A stretch of DNA of 64,000 bases from Gammaproteobacteria bacterium (GTDB lineage: Bacteria; Pseudomonadota; Gammaproteobacteria; Steroidobacterales; Steroidobacteraceae). The first letter of the stretch is position 1, and each line of letters starts with the position of its first letter. Location of the stretch: contig RFOD01000001.1 in assembly GCA_009926865.1 (NCBI GenBank), positions 1 to 64,000 on the forward strand. The letters are read 5' to 3'. Positions 17,890 through 27,762 of this stretch are shown piece by piece. The notes beneath the pieces were generated by a model that saw only the letters and a list, made by a program, of their open reading frames with translations, was not told the origin of the DNA and did not search any database. Made by a program: the position numbers and the translations under genes.

Positions 17890-18843
17890 ATGGCACGCCC
17901 ACATATTGAGCCCTTCGTCGATCGCGACGTTCCATTCAAAAAAATGACCCTACCGGGATTCCCGAAGGGGATGCAGTACAAGATGCTGTCGATGGATACC
18001 GACGACGGCTCCTGCACGATGACCGTATTGTTTGAGCCCGGCTACAAGCAGCCGCCGGGTATGAGCTACACCGAATACGAACTGTTCATCATGACCGGTT
18101 CGATTAAGATCGGTGAGAAAGTCTGGGGACCTGGAAGCTATGTCTTTGTTCCGGCGGGGGTGGCGCTGGAGGCGCTCAGCTCACCGCGCGGCGCGACGGG
18201 TCTCATTTTCTATAACTACGGTGAACCTTCTTTTGTCGAGTCGCAGTCAGATCACCCGAAGGCTGAGCGGCATCGTTTGGCGATGGTCAACTCCTACGAT
18301 GATATGCAGTGGAGCTCGACTAACTTTTTCCCTGCCACCGCCCCCGGCTGTCTCGTCAAGATTCTGAAGTTTGATGAGCGTACCCAGGGCTTCACGTTCC
18401 TCTACTGCATGACACCGAACTTTTGGCAGGACAACATTTCCTACCACGATTGCTGCGAAGAGGCTTATCACATTTGGGGTACCTCTTGGATGATGCAGTT
18501 TGGTGACCTGCCAACCGGCGGTTACTTCTGGCGTCCGCCGTACATTAACCACGGCGCGTTTGCCTCGAAGCTCGGCATCCTTGCGATCGGGCGTACGGAC
18601 ACTCAGTTGTATAACCACTTCCACTTCAACCCGTGGACCAACATTGAGGAAAACCGTCAGCGTGCGGCGAGCCGTATGCAGCACTGGAAGCCCGATTTGT
18701 ACAAGTGGATCAACACCCACGGGCATAACCATCCGGTCGACTTCGAGCATGATCATGGTCACGCGCACGGCGACATGCCGCACCATCACGGCGACGGTCA
18801 CGTCGAGCACAAGCACGCGAAGAAGCGCCGTCGTAAGCGTTGA
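17890..18843 (+). CDS. Bicupin-like protein with His-rich and polybasic C-terminal tail
   Basis: A 317-residue protein with a cupin-like N-terminal half (PGYKQPPGMSYTEYELFIMTG, then WGPGSYVFVPAGVALE). A second barrel follows (YHDCCEEAYHIWG, FWRPPYINHGAF). It resembles DUF4437-type cupins of unknown function. The second barrel keeps possible metal ligands (Glu and His). The last 45 residues contain repeated His-Asp/His-Gly units and finish KKRRRKR, suggesting metal binding and nucleic-acid or membrane contact. The gene follows the small basic protein gene and ends 75 bases before a strong terminator. Confidence 0.6.
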   Translation: MARPHIEPFVDRDVPFKKMTLPGFPKGMQYKMLSMDTDDGSCTMTVLFEPGYKQPPGMSYTEYELFIMTGSIKIGEKVWGPGSYVFVPAGVALEALSSPRGATGLIFYNYGEPSFVESQSDHPKAERHRLAMVNSYDDMQWSSTNFFPATAPGCLVKILKFDERTQGFTFLYCMTPNFWQDNISYHDCCEEAYHIWGTSWMMQFGDLPTGGYFWRPPYINHGAFASKLGILAIGRTDTQLYNHFHFNPWTNIEENRQRAASRMQHWKPDLYKWINTHGHNHPVDFEHDHGHAHGDMPHHHGDGHVEHKHAKKRRRKR

Positions 18844-18918
18844 GGCGTAACGGTCTCAGTGCCTCGGTCGAGACGGGTGGCGTCTCGCAAGGTCTGAGCC
18901 GAAAATACGAAGACGATT

Positions 18919-18948
18919 TAAAAGAGCCGGTAACACCGGCTCTTTTTT
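18919..18948 (+). terminator. Intrinsic terminator closing the first island
   Basis: An 11-12-bp stem (AAAGAGCCGGT, loop AAC, ACCGGCTCTTT) is followed by a T-run ending at 18948. It is a textbook rho-independent terminator after the cupin gene. The A-tract on the left would let it also work on the opposite strand. Confidence 0.9.
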
Positions 18949-19012
18949 CATTTATCCTTCGCGGGTTGCCGATCACGACGGTGTGTGGCCGTTACCCAGT
19001 TGACCAGAGGTC

Positions 19013-20296
19013 ATGATGCAGAGCAGTCCGATTCGCACGAGCGATAGCCTACGTAATGTTCGTTATGAAATTCGTGGCAACCTCGCACGGCGTGCCCTCG
19101 AGTTATCTCGCAAGGGTTACGAGATCATTTCTTTGAATATTGGTAACCCGGCGTTGTTCGGCTTTCGCACGCCCGAGACCATGCGCCTTGCGATGATCGA
19201 GAACTTCGGCGTGAGCGAGGGCTACTGTCACCAGAAAGGGATTTTCCCTGCCCGAGAAGCGGTGGTGATGCAGCAGCAGGAGCGCGGGGTCCATGGGGTC
19301 ACTGCCGAAGAGGTTTTCATCGGAAATGGCGTGAGTGAACTCATCGATCTGAGTTTGCGGGCGTTACTCAATGAGGGCGATGAGGTCTTAGTGCCGAGTC
19401 CCGACTATCCACTGTGGACCGCGGCGGTGAAGCTTAATCGGGGTGAGCCGATTCATTACCCCTGTAAACCCGAAAATGATTTCGTCCCCGATCCTGAGGA
19501 TATCGCACGACTCATTACGCCACGCACTCGCGCGATCGTTGTGGTGAACCCCAATAACCCCACCGGCGCTGTGTATCCACGGGCGGTACTCGAATCCATC
19601 GTATCGCTCGCTGAACGTCACGGATTGATGCTGTTAAGTGATGAGATCTATGACCACATCACCTATGACGGAGCGGAGTTTGTGCCCTTGGCGACTCTCG
19701 TCGAAGACACCGTGTGCGTGACGATGTCAGGGCTGTCGAAGGTCTATCGCGCCTGCGGTTATCGCGTCGGTTGGGCGGCGGTGTCAGGTAAGCTACGTAT
19801 CGCCCAAGATTTTCTGTCGGCGCTCGAATTATTAGCTTCGCTTCGGCTGTGTAGCAACGTGCCGGGGCAATGGGCGGTCCAAACCGCGCTCGGAGGCTAC
19901 CAAAGTATTCGAGAGCTAACGGCGCCAGGGGGCCGGCTGTACGAATCTCGTCGAGTCATTCTCGAATCCACAGAGGATCATCCTCATTTGCGTCTGGTCG
20001 CACCGCAAGGGGCCCTATACGGATTTATAGGTGTGGAGGGAATCCCTCACTTCGACGATGAGGCGTTTGCGCTCGATTTGCTGGAGCGCAAACATGTACT
20101 GGTCGCGCCCGGGATCAGTTTTAATGTGCCGTATCACAACCACTTCCGTATCACGAATTTGCCGGATGCGGCGACGATGGCGGTGGTATTCAAACGCATG
20201 CACGAGTTACTCGAGGAATATGTCACGGGGACTCCCGCCTCCTTGCAGGCGCAGCGTGCCGAATACGCAAGCTCACTCCAGTCAAAGCTTAGTTAA
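19013..20296 (+). CDS. alaA: PLP-dependent aminotransferase, AlaA-like
   Basis: Fold-type I aminotransferase of about 427 residues, closest in look to the glutamate-pyruvate aminotransferase AlaA. Key features are IRGNLARRALEL, LNIGNPALFGF, NPNNPTGAVY (cofactor pocket), LLSDEIYDH and the PLP lysine in SGLSKVYRACGYRVGW. The terminal Arg for the alpha-carboxylate is in HNHFRITNLP. AlaA makes alanine from pyruvate. The start has two ATG codons, with GAGG just before. It stands alone after a terminator and precedes the DNA repair pair by 29 bases. Confidence 0.82.
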   Translation: MMQSSPIRTSDSLRNVRYEIRGNLARRALELSRKGYEIISLNIGNPALFGFRTPETMRLAMIENFGVSEGYCHQKGIFPAREAVVMQQQERGVHGVTAEEVFIGNGVSELIDLSLRALLNEGDEVLVPSPDYPLWTAAVKLNRGEPIHYPCKPENDFVPDPEDIARLITPRTRAIVVVNPNNPTGAVYPRAVLESIVSLAERHGLMLLSDEIYDHITYDGAEFVPLATLVEDTVCVTMSGLSKVYRACGYRVGWAAVSGKLRIAQDFLSALELLASLRLCSNVPGQWAVQTALGGYQSIRELTAPGGRLYESRRVILESTEDHPHLRLVAPQGALYGFIGVEGIPHFDDEAFALDLLERKHVLVAPGISFNVPYHNHFRITNLPDAATMAVVFKRMHELLEEYVTGTPASLQAQRAEYASSLQSKLS

Positions 20297-20325
20297 TACT
20301 GAGAAAGAATCTCTATTTATCTGAT

Positions 20326-23091
20326 TTGAATAATAAAAAACCTGACATCTCGCTTCCCTATGAGACGCACGATCTGCTCGTCAGCGATCGTTTGGAGGCG
20401 GCTGAGCTCGCGCTGTCCTACGCCCGCGGGCAGCAACGTCAGGGGCTAATGAGTTGGCGCCGGCCCCGTATTGAAACCATTGAAGGCTGGGTTCGTCGCA
20501 TCTTCTCCGAGGCAGCCGAAGAGGGTGACCATGCGATTCGACTGCTGAGCGGCGCTGAGGAGAGCTATCTGTGGGAGCGCGCCACGGAAGCCGTGTTGCA
20601 GTCGGGGTCGACCGAGGTGCCGATGCCGACCGCCGCGCTGGCCGATGGCTTATCGCGCGCCGCGCGACTTGCGAGCGATTGGGGGATTGACCTTGACGCT
20701 CTACCGCCTCTGAGCACCGAGGCCCAGTGGCTGCGACGGGTGGCTCAGGAGGTCGAGCAACAAGCGAGCTCTCTGGGTGCAATCGCCCGACACCAGTGTC
20801 TCGAATGGCTGCATGCGCAGCCCCCAAAATCCAACGCGACGGGCGTTAGCTCGGGTGCGCGTCCGATGTGTCTGCTTACTGGGCCACTGCCGCGCGCAGT
20901 GGCAACTTTAGTCGAGCGGGTTCAAGGCGCGACCGGCCCCGAGGCAACCGCGAGTCACACGGCCACCACCGCCGTCGTCGAAGCTACCGCCGCCACCCCG
21001 ACCGTCGTGATTGCGCCTGATCCAGAAGCGGAGTGGCGTTTAGCGGCAGAGTGGGCTGCTGATCGCGTGCGACGCCAGCCCGAGAGTCGATTGCGAGTGG
21101 TGATCCCCGGCCTTAAGCACCAGGCCGACGCAGTTCAGCGTGTGTTTGAGGAGGTCTTTGCCCCTCGATCGCGGGTAACGGGGAGTGCGCCGGTCGCCTT
21201 CCAAGTCATGGCCTCGGAGCCGCTCGCGCATCACCCCTGGGTGCGCCAATCGCTCGAAAGCTTGTTTGTTCTCTTTGGAAGTATGGTGTCTGCGGAGCGT
21301 CTTGGCCGCTGGTGGCTCGCGCCCTTTTGGGGCCGTACGAGTCTTGCGGTACGCGCGCAGATCGCGCGTAGTTTTCGCCAACGTCCCCTCGATCGGTTCA
21401 CCCGTATGCGCTGGCGTACAGAGGTTGAAGCGAAGCTTGCCATGACACAAGACGCAGCCGCACAGGAATGTTGGAGTCGACTGCGTGGGGTGGATCAGCG
21501 CGTGCGCGAAGAACCGGGGGTGAGTGGGCGCGCGACACCCGGTCAATGGGCGAGTTTATTCAGCGAGGCGCTGCAGCTGCTCCTGCATGGTGCAGAGGCC
21601 GCCTCTCACGGAAATCATCCCGGCTCGGCGGACGATTTCGCGCTACAAGATGCGTGGCGCCGCCTACTCGAAGAGTTTTCAGGACTGGGTCCCGTGCTGG
21701 GTGAGTGCACAGCGGAGGAGGCGGTCGCGCGTTTGCAACGTATAGCGACCCGGCAATTATTTGATCGACCTGTGCGTGACGTCGGTGTCAGGGTGACGGG
21801 CGCCATGGAACCTTCGTACGCAGGGTTCGACGCCATTTGGGTTTGTGGCTTGCGTGCGGAGGTGTGGCCAAGTCCAACGGACATCAACGGCTATCTTCCG
21901 CTTTCAGTCTTGCAATCGGAGGGAGTGACGAGCGCGAGCTCAGAGCGCCAACTTGCCGAGGCATCGCGGCAGTTAGCAGCTTGGCAACACAGTACGAGCG
22001 AGCTGGTACTTTCATGGGCAGTCGCTGAGGATGAGGCGCTTTACTTGCCGAGTCCATTGTTAAAGCCATGGCTACCGCGCTTGAAGCCCTCACCCGATGA
22101 GGGCAAAGCGTGGCTTACGCAGGTGACCACGGCTCCGCAGTCACCGCTACAAAGATATTGGCAACATCGACCTAAGTTAGAGAGCTATGTCTCAACCAGC
22201 GGGCTAGCTTGGCCCGCAGGGCAAAAAGTTCGCGGTGGCGTTTGGGCGCTCGTGGATCAGGCGAATTGTCCGTTTTCCGCTTACGCCCGCCGTCGTTTAC
22301 AAACAGGGGACGTGGAAGCGCCTGCACTCGGTATCGATCAAAGAATGCGTGGCCAGTTGCTCCATGAGGCCTTTCAAGCGCTATGGCATGAGGTTCGCGA
22401 TAGTCAGCGCCTACAATCCCTTGACGACGTGACGCTACTGGGTTTGATTGAGCGAGCGCTAGGAAAGATTTCTTTCGCTGCGTTGCATGAGCAAATTGCC
22501 CCCGAGCTCAGTCGGGGTCTGCAGGGGCGCGAGCGGGAGCGTTTGCGAGCGCTCATGCAGGCAGGACTCGCGCTAGATCGTCAGCGACCACACGCGTTTC
22601 GCGTCTCTTTGAGTGAGGAGCCGGTCACTTTCCAAATAGGTCCTTTGACCTTGGACATGCGCATCGATCGCGTGGATGAGCTTGAGGATGGACGTTGGCT
22701 CGTCATTGACTACAAAAGTGGTCGCGCGACGTCTCTGAAATGGAGTGGCGAAGACTTCGATGCCGTACAGCTGTGGCTCTATGCGTTCGCTCTCGAGCAG
22801 CGACTATCGGCTGCGCTCGCGGGGTTAGCGCATTTTGCCTTACGTAGCGAGCAGGTGGCTTACAAGGGGATGGTTAGCGAGGACTCGCTGCTACCGGGAC
22901 ATAAAGCGGTGGCTTCGTTGTCAGCATTACGCGGAGAAGCCGAGCAAAGAATTCAGCAGTGGGCAGAGGATTTTTCGCAAGGCGCGGCGAGTGTCGCGCC
23001 ACGCTCAAAAGCCTGTCAGCATTGCGAGTTACCGCTACTGTGCCGAAAAGCCGTTTTGCTCGCTCCGATGATCGATGAGGAGGCGCCGTGA
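20326..23091 (+). CDS. AddB-like PD-(D/E)XK nuclease (probable DNA repair protein family)
   Basis: Partner of the helicase-nuclease in an AddAB/RexAB-like double-strand-break resection complex. The 921-residue protein has an inactivated helicase-like N-terminal half without Walker motifs. A C-terminal RecB-type nuclease has a His in LLHEAFQALW, Asp in RIDRVDEL and the Asp-Lys of VIDYKSG. Four cysteines (one in NCPFSAYARRRL, three in ACQHCELPLLC) match the 4Fe-4S staple of AddB nucleases. It starts with TTG, as no better codon lies upstream of the conserved N-terminus. Its stop overlaps the next gene's start in GTGA. It resembles the proteobacterial 'probable DNA repair protein' family more than Bacillus AddB. 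Confidence 0.75.
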   Translation: MNNKKPDISLPYETHDLLVSDRLEAAELALSYARGQQRQGLMSWRRPRIETIEGWVRRIFSEAAEEGDHAIRLLSGAEESYLWERATEAVLQSGSTEVPMPTAALADGLSRAARLASDWGIDLDALPPLSTEAQWLRRVAQEVEQQASSLGAIARHQCLEWLHAQPPKSNATGVSSGARPMCLLTGPLPRAVATLVERVQGATGPEATASHTATTAVVEATAATPTVVIAPDPEAEWRLAAEWAADRVRRQPESRLRVVIPGLKHQADAVQRVFEEVFAPRSRVTGSAPVAFQVMASEPLAHHPWVRQSLESLFVLFGSMVSAERLGRWWLAPFWGRTSLAVRAQIARSFRQRPLDRFTRMRWRTEVEAKLAMTQDAAAQECWSRLRGVDQRVREEPGVSGRATPGQWASLFSEALQLLLHGAEAASHGNHPGSADDFALQDAWRRLLEEFSGLGPVLGECTAEEAVARLQRIATRQLFDRPVRDVGVRVTGAMEPSYAGFDAIWVCGLRAEVWPSPTDINGYLPLSVLQSEGVTSASSERQLAEASRQLAAWQHSTSELVLSWAVAEDEALYLPSPLLKPWLPRLKPSPDEGKAWLTQVTTAPQSPLQRYWQHRPKLESYVSTSGLAWPAGQKVRGGVWALVDQANCPFSAYARRRLQTGDVEAPALGIDQRMRGQLLHEAFQALWHEVRDSQRLQSLDDVTLLGLIERALGKISFAALHEQIAPELSRGLQGRERERLRALMQAGLALDRQRPHAFRVSLSEEPVTFQIGPLTLDMRIDRVDELEDGRWLVIDYKSGRATSLKWSGEDFDAVQLWLYAFALEQRLSAALAGLAHFALRSEQVAYKGMVSEDSLLPGHKAVASLSALRGEAEQRIQQWAEDFSQGAASVAPRSKACQHCELPLLCRKAVLLAPMIDEEAP

Positions 23092-26000
23092 ACGAGCTCG
23101 AACTCGATCGTATCGCGCGCACTCGATCGCTGGATGCGTGTCGATCCATTGCGCTCCAAGCGCCTGCAGGATCGGGGAAAACCACCGTACTGACCCAGCG
23201 CCTGCTAGCGTTGTTAGCGGTCGTCGATCAACCTGAGGCCATACTGGCGGTCACCTTCACACGTAAAGCGGCGGCGGAAATGCGCTCGCGCGTGATCTCG
23301 GCACTCACCATGGTCGCCACGCGCGATCGGGCTGAGTGGGAGGCGACCGCCAACCAAGTTGAACTCATCACCTTAAATTTGGCGTGCCAAGCCCTTGAAC
23401 GGTCTCGCCAGCGTGACTGGAGGGTGATTGAGAACCCAGGACGTCTACGGATTCAAACAATTGATGGACTCAATCATCGGCTTGCGATGAGTATGCCGGT
23501 GAGTGCGCGTGGTCTGGCGGGTTTACGCCTTGCCGATTCGTTGACGCCTCTCTATCGAGAGGCTGCACGGCAGTGTCTCATTGATGCCGAAACCGACCCG
23601 CAGTACGCGGCGGCCTCGCAGCTCGTATTCTCCCGTTTTAATAATGACTGGACGCGTCTCGAGTCTTTGCTGAGTGACATGCTCGCGACACGCGCCACGT
23701 GGCAACAGGCGGTGGCAGGTCATGATGATCAAGAATTATTTCGATCGATGGAATCGACGCTCAATAGGGCGCGTCAGCAGGCGATCGAGTCGCTACAGGC
23801 AAATCTTAGTCAGACGCTGATCAAGGAAGGTCTGGAACTCGCCCGGTACGCAGCCGACACGCTCGGTTTGCCTGCCGTACCTGGACTCGACCCCGACGAC
23901 TTTGGAAATTTACAGACCTTAGCCACTTTTGCGTTGCGTAAGGAGGACACTCCGACCTTACGAAAAAAAATCGACAAAAGACAAGGCTTCCCAACCGATC
24001 AACCGGCGATGAAGGCAAGGGCGGTTGAATGGCTAGACACGCTCTCTGAGCTCGATGTGGTGGAGTCCCTCAATGAAATACGGCTCTTGCCGGCAGCTCA
24101 CAAAGAGGGCTGGGATGAGCCAACCTTCGCCGCTTTGGCACAGCTACTGAGGTTGTCCCTGGCTGAGCTACAGGTGCTGTTTACGGAGCGTGGCGTGGTG
24201 GATCACACCGCCATGGCCACCACCGCGCTCACCGCCTGTGAGGCGAGTGATCTTCTGGCTGAGGAACGTATCGAGCATATTTTAATTGATGAGTTTCAGG
24301 ATACCTCGATCGATCAGTTGTCCTTGCTGCGCGCGCTGACGCTGGATTGGCGCCCAGGCGATGGGCGTAGTTTGTTTTTAGTTGGTGATCCGATGCAGTC
24401 GATTTACCAATTTCGAGACGCGGATGTCGGATTATTTGGTTATACACAGCGGTACGGCGTTGGACGGGTTCAGTTGGAGTCACTACGTCTGACCCAAAAT
24501 TTCCGCTCGATTGATCCAGTCGTGGATTCCATCAATACGACCTTCAGTCAAATATTTCCAAAGACCGAGGACTCTACGCGAGCCGCGGTGCGGTATGTTC
24601 CGTGTGTGGCCGGGCGGTCTGACTCAGTAGAGACCTCGCTCAGTGGGTGGGCGCGCGGAGTCCATTGTCACGCGGTGTCTTCGGCGCCTAGCGAGCAGGC
24701 GGGCGCCATCGGCGCGGAGGCAGCGCGTATCGTGGACATTGTGACTGAGGTCGTACGCGGCGACCCCTCTACCCGGATTGCGGTATTGGTGCCAACGCGG
24801 CGACATGCGCCGGATATTGTGAGTGCGCTTCGCGCCGCAGCCATTGGTGTACGTGGTGTGGATCTCGTGCCGCTTGCGGAAACGCCAGTGGTGCTGGATC
24901 TGATCGCATTGACGCGCGCACTACACGATCCGGCTGATCGGATTGCTTGGCTGGCGCTATTGCGAGGCCCAGCGTGTGGACTTTCCTTAACGGACTTAAC
25001 GATTTGTTTGGAGTCGCTACAGTCCGAGTCAGATTCGAGCGTGATTCCCGAGTGTCTGATCCGGCTGGAGGGTCAGACCTATGAGCAGGGATCGCCGTAT
25101 TCGCGACTTCAAAGATTGTGGCAAGCGATCGCACCAGCGTTAGAGGAGGCAAGCCCGCTCGCTGCGCGTGTCGAGCGTACTTGGCTTCGACTGCAGGGAC
25201 CTTGGTGTTATGACGCGCAATCCACAATCACCGATGCCCGACGCTACCTCGACCATTTGTCGATGCATGAGCGTAGCGGGCAGTGGCGCGGCATCGGTGA
25301 TTTTGATTGGCTACTCAAGGGGCTTTATGCAGCGAGTGACGTCAGTGCGGCAGACGGTCCCAGTGTGGAAATCATGACGATACACCGAGCCAAGGGCTTG
25401 GAATTTGATTGCGTGATTTTACCCTGTCTCGCACAGTCAACCCGCCAGGATGAGCCCGAGCTTTTGAATCTCCTTCGGTGGATTGATAGTGAAGGGCAGG
25501 AGGCGTGGGTCATGTCCCCCATGCGTTCCTCGGCGGAACGCACCAACGAGCCGATTCTTGAGTGGATTAAACACCGTCACCAGCAGCGATCAGCGCACGA
25601 GAGGGTTCGGGTTCTATATGTAGCCGCGACACGGGCAAAACGCGCCCTACATTATGTGGCGACCTTGGAGGTGGATCAGGAGCCGCGCAAGGGTACGGCG
25701 TTACACACTTTGTGGCCAAGCCTTGAGTGCGGATTCAAAGAAAGTCAAAGTAAAACTCGAAAAGAATACCAAGAGGTCAATCCACAACCCGCTGAGCAAG
25801 CTTTCGCTAAGGATGCGCCGTCATTGGGATTCGACCATAGTGCACCAACGCCGATACCCGAGTTACAAAGATTGCCGCTCACGCTATCGGAGTACGCGTG
25901 GCCCGATGAGGTGTACTCGCAGAGTGTGACGAGTCAACTCAGCGTCGTTCCTGATCTAAGCTGGACTTGGGTCGGCGATGCGGCGCGTAAGGCCGGGACC

Positions 26001-26507
26001 GTGGTGCACCGCGAATTGGAGCGGATCGTGCTCAGTGGCAGTGTGCCTGCTGACGTTGAGCGCTATGTCGGTACGCACCACACTCGATGGCGAGCGGCGT
26101 TACATCGGGCAGGGGTGGAGGCGGCGCAGCTTGCGTCCATGACTCAGCGGGTGAGTACTGCGATCAAACGTTGCCTAGAGGATGAGCAAGGTCGCTGGCT
26201 ACTTCGGCGCCGTGAACGGTTTGATGAGGTCGAGTTTGCCGTGAGTGGCTGGGTCGATGGGGCGCTCGTACACGGTGTATTAGACCGCTGTTTCCTGGAT
26301 GAGCTTGGGGTCCGTTGGATCGTTGATTACAAAACCACGACCCATGAGGGCGGTGACCTCGATTTTTTCTTAAGCGAACAGGTTCGACGCTATACGCCAC
26401 AATTGAGACGTTATCGGCAGCTCGTCGCACCGCTCGGACCTGAACCGGTACGAGCTGGGCTTTACTTTCCGTGGCTACAAAGATTTATCGATTTAGGTGA
26501 ACCTTAG
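23088..26507 (+). CDS. AddA-like UvrD/Rep helicase-nuclease
   Basis: ATP-dependent 3'-5' DNA helicase with a C-terminal nuclease, 1139 residues. SF1A motifs in order: APAGSGKTTVL (I), TFTRKAAAEMRSRV (Ia), LIDEFQDTS (II), LVGDPMQSIYQFRDAD (III), LTQNFRS (IV), MTIHRAKGLEFDCVILP (V) and VLYVAATRAKRAL (VI). The nuclease is visible as HGVLDRCFLDELGVRWIVDYKTTTHE split over the catalytic Asp and Lys. It begins with GTG inside the partner's stop. Its 3' end overlaps gspN by 4 bases. It probably processes broken DNA ends for recombination. Confidence 0.82.
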   Translation: MNELELDRIARTRSLDACRSIALQAPAGSGKTTVLTQRLLALLAVVDQPEAILAVTFTRKAAAEMRSRVISALTMVATRDRAEWEATANQVELITLNLACQALERSRQRDWRVIENPGRLRIQTIDGLNHRLAMSMPVSARGLAGLRLADSLTPLYREAARQCLIDAETDPQYAAASQLVFSRFNNDWTRLESLLSDMLATRATWQQAVAGHDDQELFRSMESTLNRARQQAIESLQANLSQTLIKEGLELARYAADTLGLPAVPGLDPDDFGNLQTLATFALRKEDTPTLRKKIDKRQGFPTDQPAMKARAVEWLDTLSELDVVESLNEIRLLPAAHKEGWDEPTFAALAQLLRLSLAELQVLFTERGVVDHTAMATTALTACEASDLLAEERIEHILIDEFQDTSIDQLSLLRALTLDWRPGDGRSLFLVGDPMQSIYQFRDADVGLFGYTQRYGVGRVQLESLRLTQNFRSIDPVVDSINTTFSQIFPKTEDSTRAAVRYVPCVAGRSDSVETSLSGWARGVHCHAVSSAPSEQAGAIGAEAARIVDIVTEVVRGDPSTRIAVLVPTRRHAPDIVSALRAAAIGVRGVDLVPLAETPVVLDLIALTRALHDPADRIAWLALLRGPACGLSLTDLTICLESLQSESDSSVIPECLIRLEGQTYEQGSPYSRLQRLWQAIAPALEEASPLAARVERTWLRLQGPWCYDAQSTITDARRYLDHLSMHERSGQWRGIGDFDWLLKGLYAASDVSAADGPSVEIMTIHRAKGLEFDCVILPCLAQSTRQDEPELLNLLRWIDSEGQEAWVMSPMRSSAERTNEPILEWIKHRHQQRSAHERVRVLYVAATRAKRALHYVATLEVDQEPRKGTALHTLWPSLECGFKESQSKTRKEYQEVNPQPAEQAFAKDAPSLGFDHSAPTPIPELQRLPLTLSEYAWPDEVYSQSVTSQLSVVPDLSWTWVGDAARKAGTVVHRELERIVLSGSVPADVERYVGTHHTRWRAALHRAGVEAAQLASMTQRVSTAIKRCLEDEQGRWLLRRRERFDEVEFAVSGWVDGALVHGVLDRCFLDELGVRWIVDYKTTTHEGGDLDFFLSEQVRRYTPQLRRYRQLVAPLGPEPVRAGLYFPWLQRFIDLGEP

Positions 26508-27349
26508 GGACCTAGGCCTGGAGCTGCGGCACGTCTTTCGATCGTGAGGTCCACTGGGTATGCGCCCGCCGGCGTCATGGGACCAAGTTGGCCCAATAGC
26601 GCTTTCCACTCAGGGCGGGCATCGCGACGAGGCGATAGCGTTCCGCTGAGACGCCATTGCTGACTGTCGTCGGAGTCCAGCACGAGTCGGATTTGTACCG
26701 GTCCCCCGTGATCTTGCAGTATGAAGCCCTCATCGCAGCGCTCGGTCGCTGTCAATTTGAGCAGCCCTAATGGTTCTGGCCAGGCCGGCAATTGAAGGCC
26801 GATGAGCTCGACCGTGCCGCGCGCGCACAAGTCACCACTCGTTGCACCCGGACGATCGTATGGCCAAAATAATTCCACAATATCTGTACGCAAAAAGCCA
26901 CGAGCTTGACGGACTGAGGCAGCTGCTCGCGTCCAATTTGGCGGTAGCAGCATCATCACTTCCTCGATCGGCACCTCAGAACGTACCTGAGAGACCAATA
27001 GACCATCGGATCGCAGGGGGGAGATCCGTGCTTGCAGCCAGCCTTCGCCGCGTTGCCAACCGAGCCGTACTGTAGTGGGTAGAAGCCAGGGTCGTGAACG
27101 CTCAAGCTGCCAGGCTACGCGCCCTAAGTCCCACCCAAGGGGGCCCTGCGACGCATAGAGACGCGCACACCCGCCCGACCATAGCGAGCCAAACCACTGG
27201 CGACATTCGAGAGCGCCGTCGGTAGAGCGTTGCAAGAGCGGAGCCCACCACGGTGCTGGCGCGACGAACACTAAACCCGCCAGCGTTAAACACGCGACCA
27301 GTAAGCCGATGAAGAGGCGACCAAAGATTACGGACTGACCGCTTGCCAC
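26504..27349 (-). CDS. gspN: Type II secretion system protein N
   Basis: Minor inner-membrane component of the type II secretion apparatus, 281 residues. One N-terminal membrane anchor (GRLFIGLLVACLTLAGLVFV) precedes a periplasmic beta-rich domain containing the Trp- and Cys-rich LECRQWFGSLWSGGCARL, typical of GspN. It is the last gene of the leftward gsp run, overlaps gspM by 22 bases and converges with the helicase gene with a 4-base overlap. Its identity rests on both sequence character and position. Confidence 0.8.
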   Translation of the reverse strand: MASGQSVIFGRLFIGLLVACLTLAGLVFVAPAPWWAPLLQRSTDGALECRQWFGSLWSGGCARLYASQGPLGWDLGRVAWQLERSRPWLLPTTVRLGWQRGEGWLQARISPLRSDGLLVSQVRSEVPIEEVMMLLPPNWTRAAASVRQARGFLRTDIVELFWPYDRPGATSGDLCARGTVELIGLQLPAWPEPLGLLKLTATERCDEGFILQDHGGPVQIRLVLDSDDSQQWRLSGTLSPRRDARPEWKALLGQLGPMTPAGAYPVDLTIERRAAAPGLGP

Positions 27350-27762
27350 TCCACGCGCCCTGTCACAAAGCCCGGCGAGTCGGCTTGTTCGAGCCGATAC
27401 TGCGAGATACTGAGCCCGTCGCGTGTCAGTCGTCGGTCAAGCGCAATCACTGCATTCATGGGCGCCGTCTCGAACTCGACGCTCCAAGCGCCATCAAGCG
27501 ACACGAGTTGCGCATCGAGCGCGGACTCTTCAAGTGCTCGCTGCAGTCTGAGACCGACGTCACTCGGTTGTATCGCACTTGGTGCACGAGCCGTTGTCGC
27601 CGTAGCACGCGATTCCATGGCAACCAGTTGCTGTGATAACTCCGTCAGCTGCGCACGACGTACTTGATGGGTCTCCACACGCCAAAGAATGACGTAGAGC
27701 ACTGCTAGGATCCCGATCGCCCATGCACCGAGTCGGAGGGCACGTTGATCGCGCTCGGTCAT
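27328..27762 (-). CDS. gspM: Type II secretion system protein M
   Basis: Inner-membrane platform protein, 144 residues. A short cytoplasmic N-terminus (MTERDQRALRLGAWA), one transmembrane helix near residues 12-28, a coiled-coil linker (QLTELSQQLVAMESRA) and a small ferredoxin-like periplasmic domain form the GspM plan. GspM binds GspL, whose gene overlaps it by 4 bases. Confidence 0.82.
   Translation of the reverse strand: MTERDQRALRLGAWAIGILAVLYVILWRVETHQVRRAQLTELSQQLVAMESRATATTARAPSAIQPSDVGLRLQRALEESALDAQLVSLDGAWSVEFETAPMNAVIALDRRLTRDGLSISQYRLEQADSPGFVTGRVEWQAVSP

Noticed and set aside
18247-18816. Leftward 189-codon frame opposite the cupin gene
   Set aside because: Val/Met/Arg-rich mirror of the His-rich cupin tail, without a ribosome site or family resemblance.
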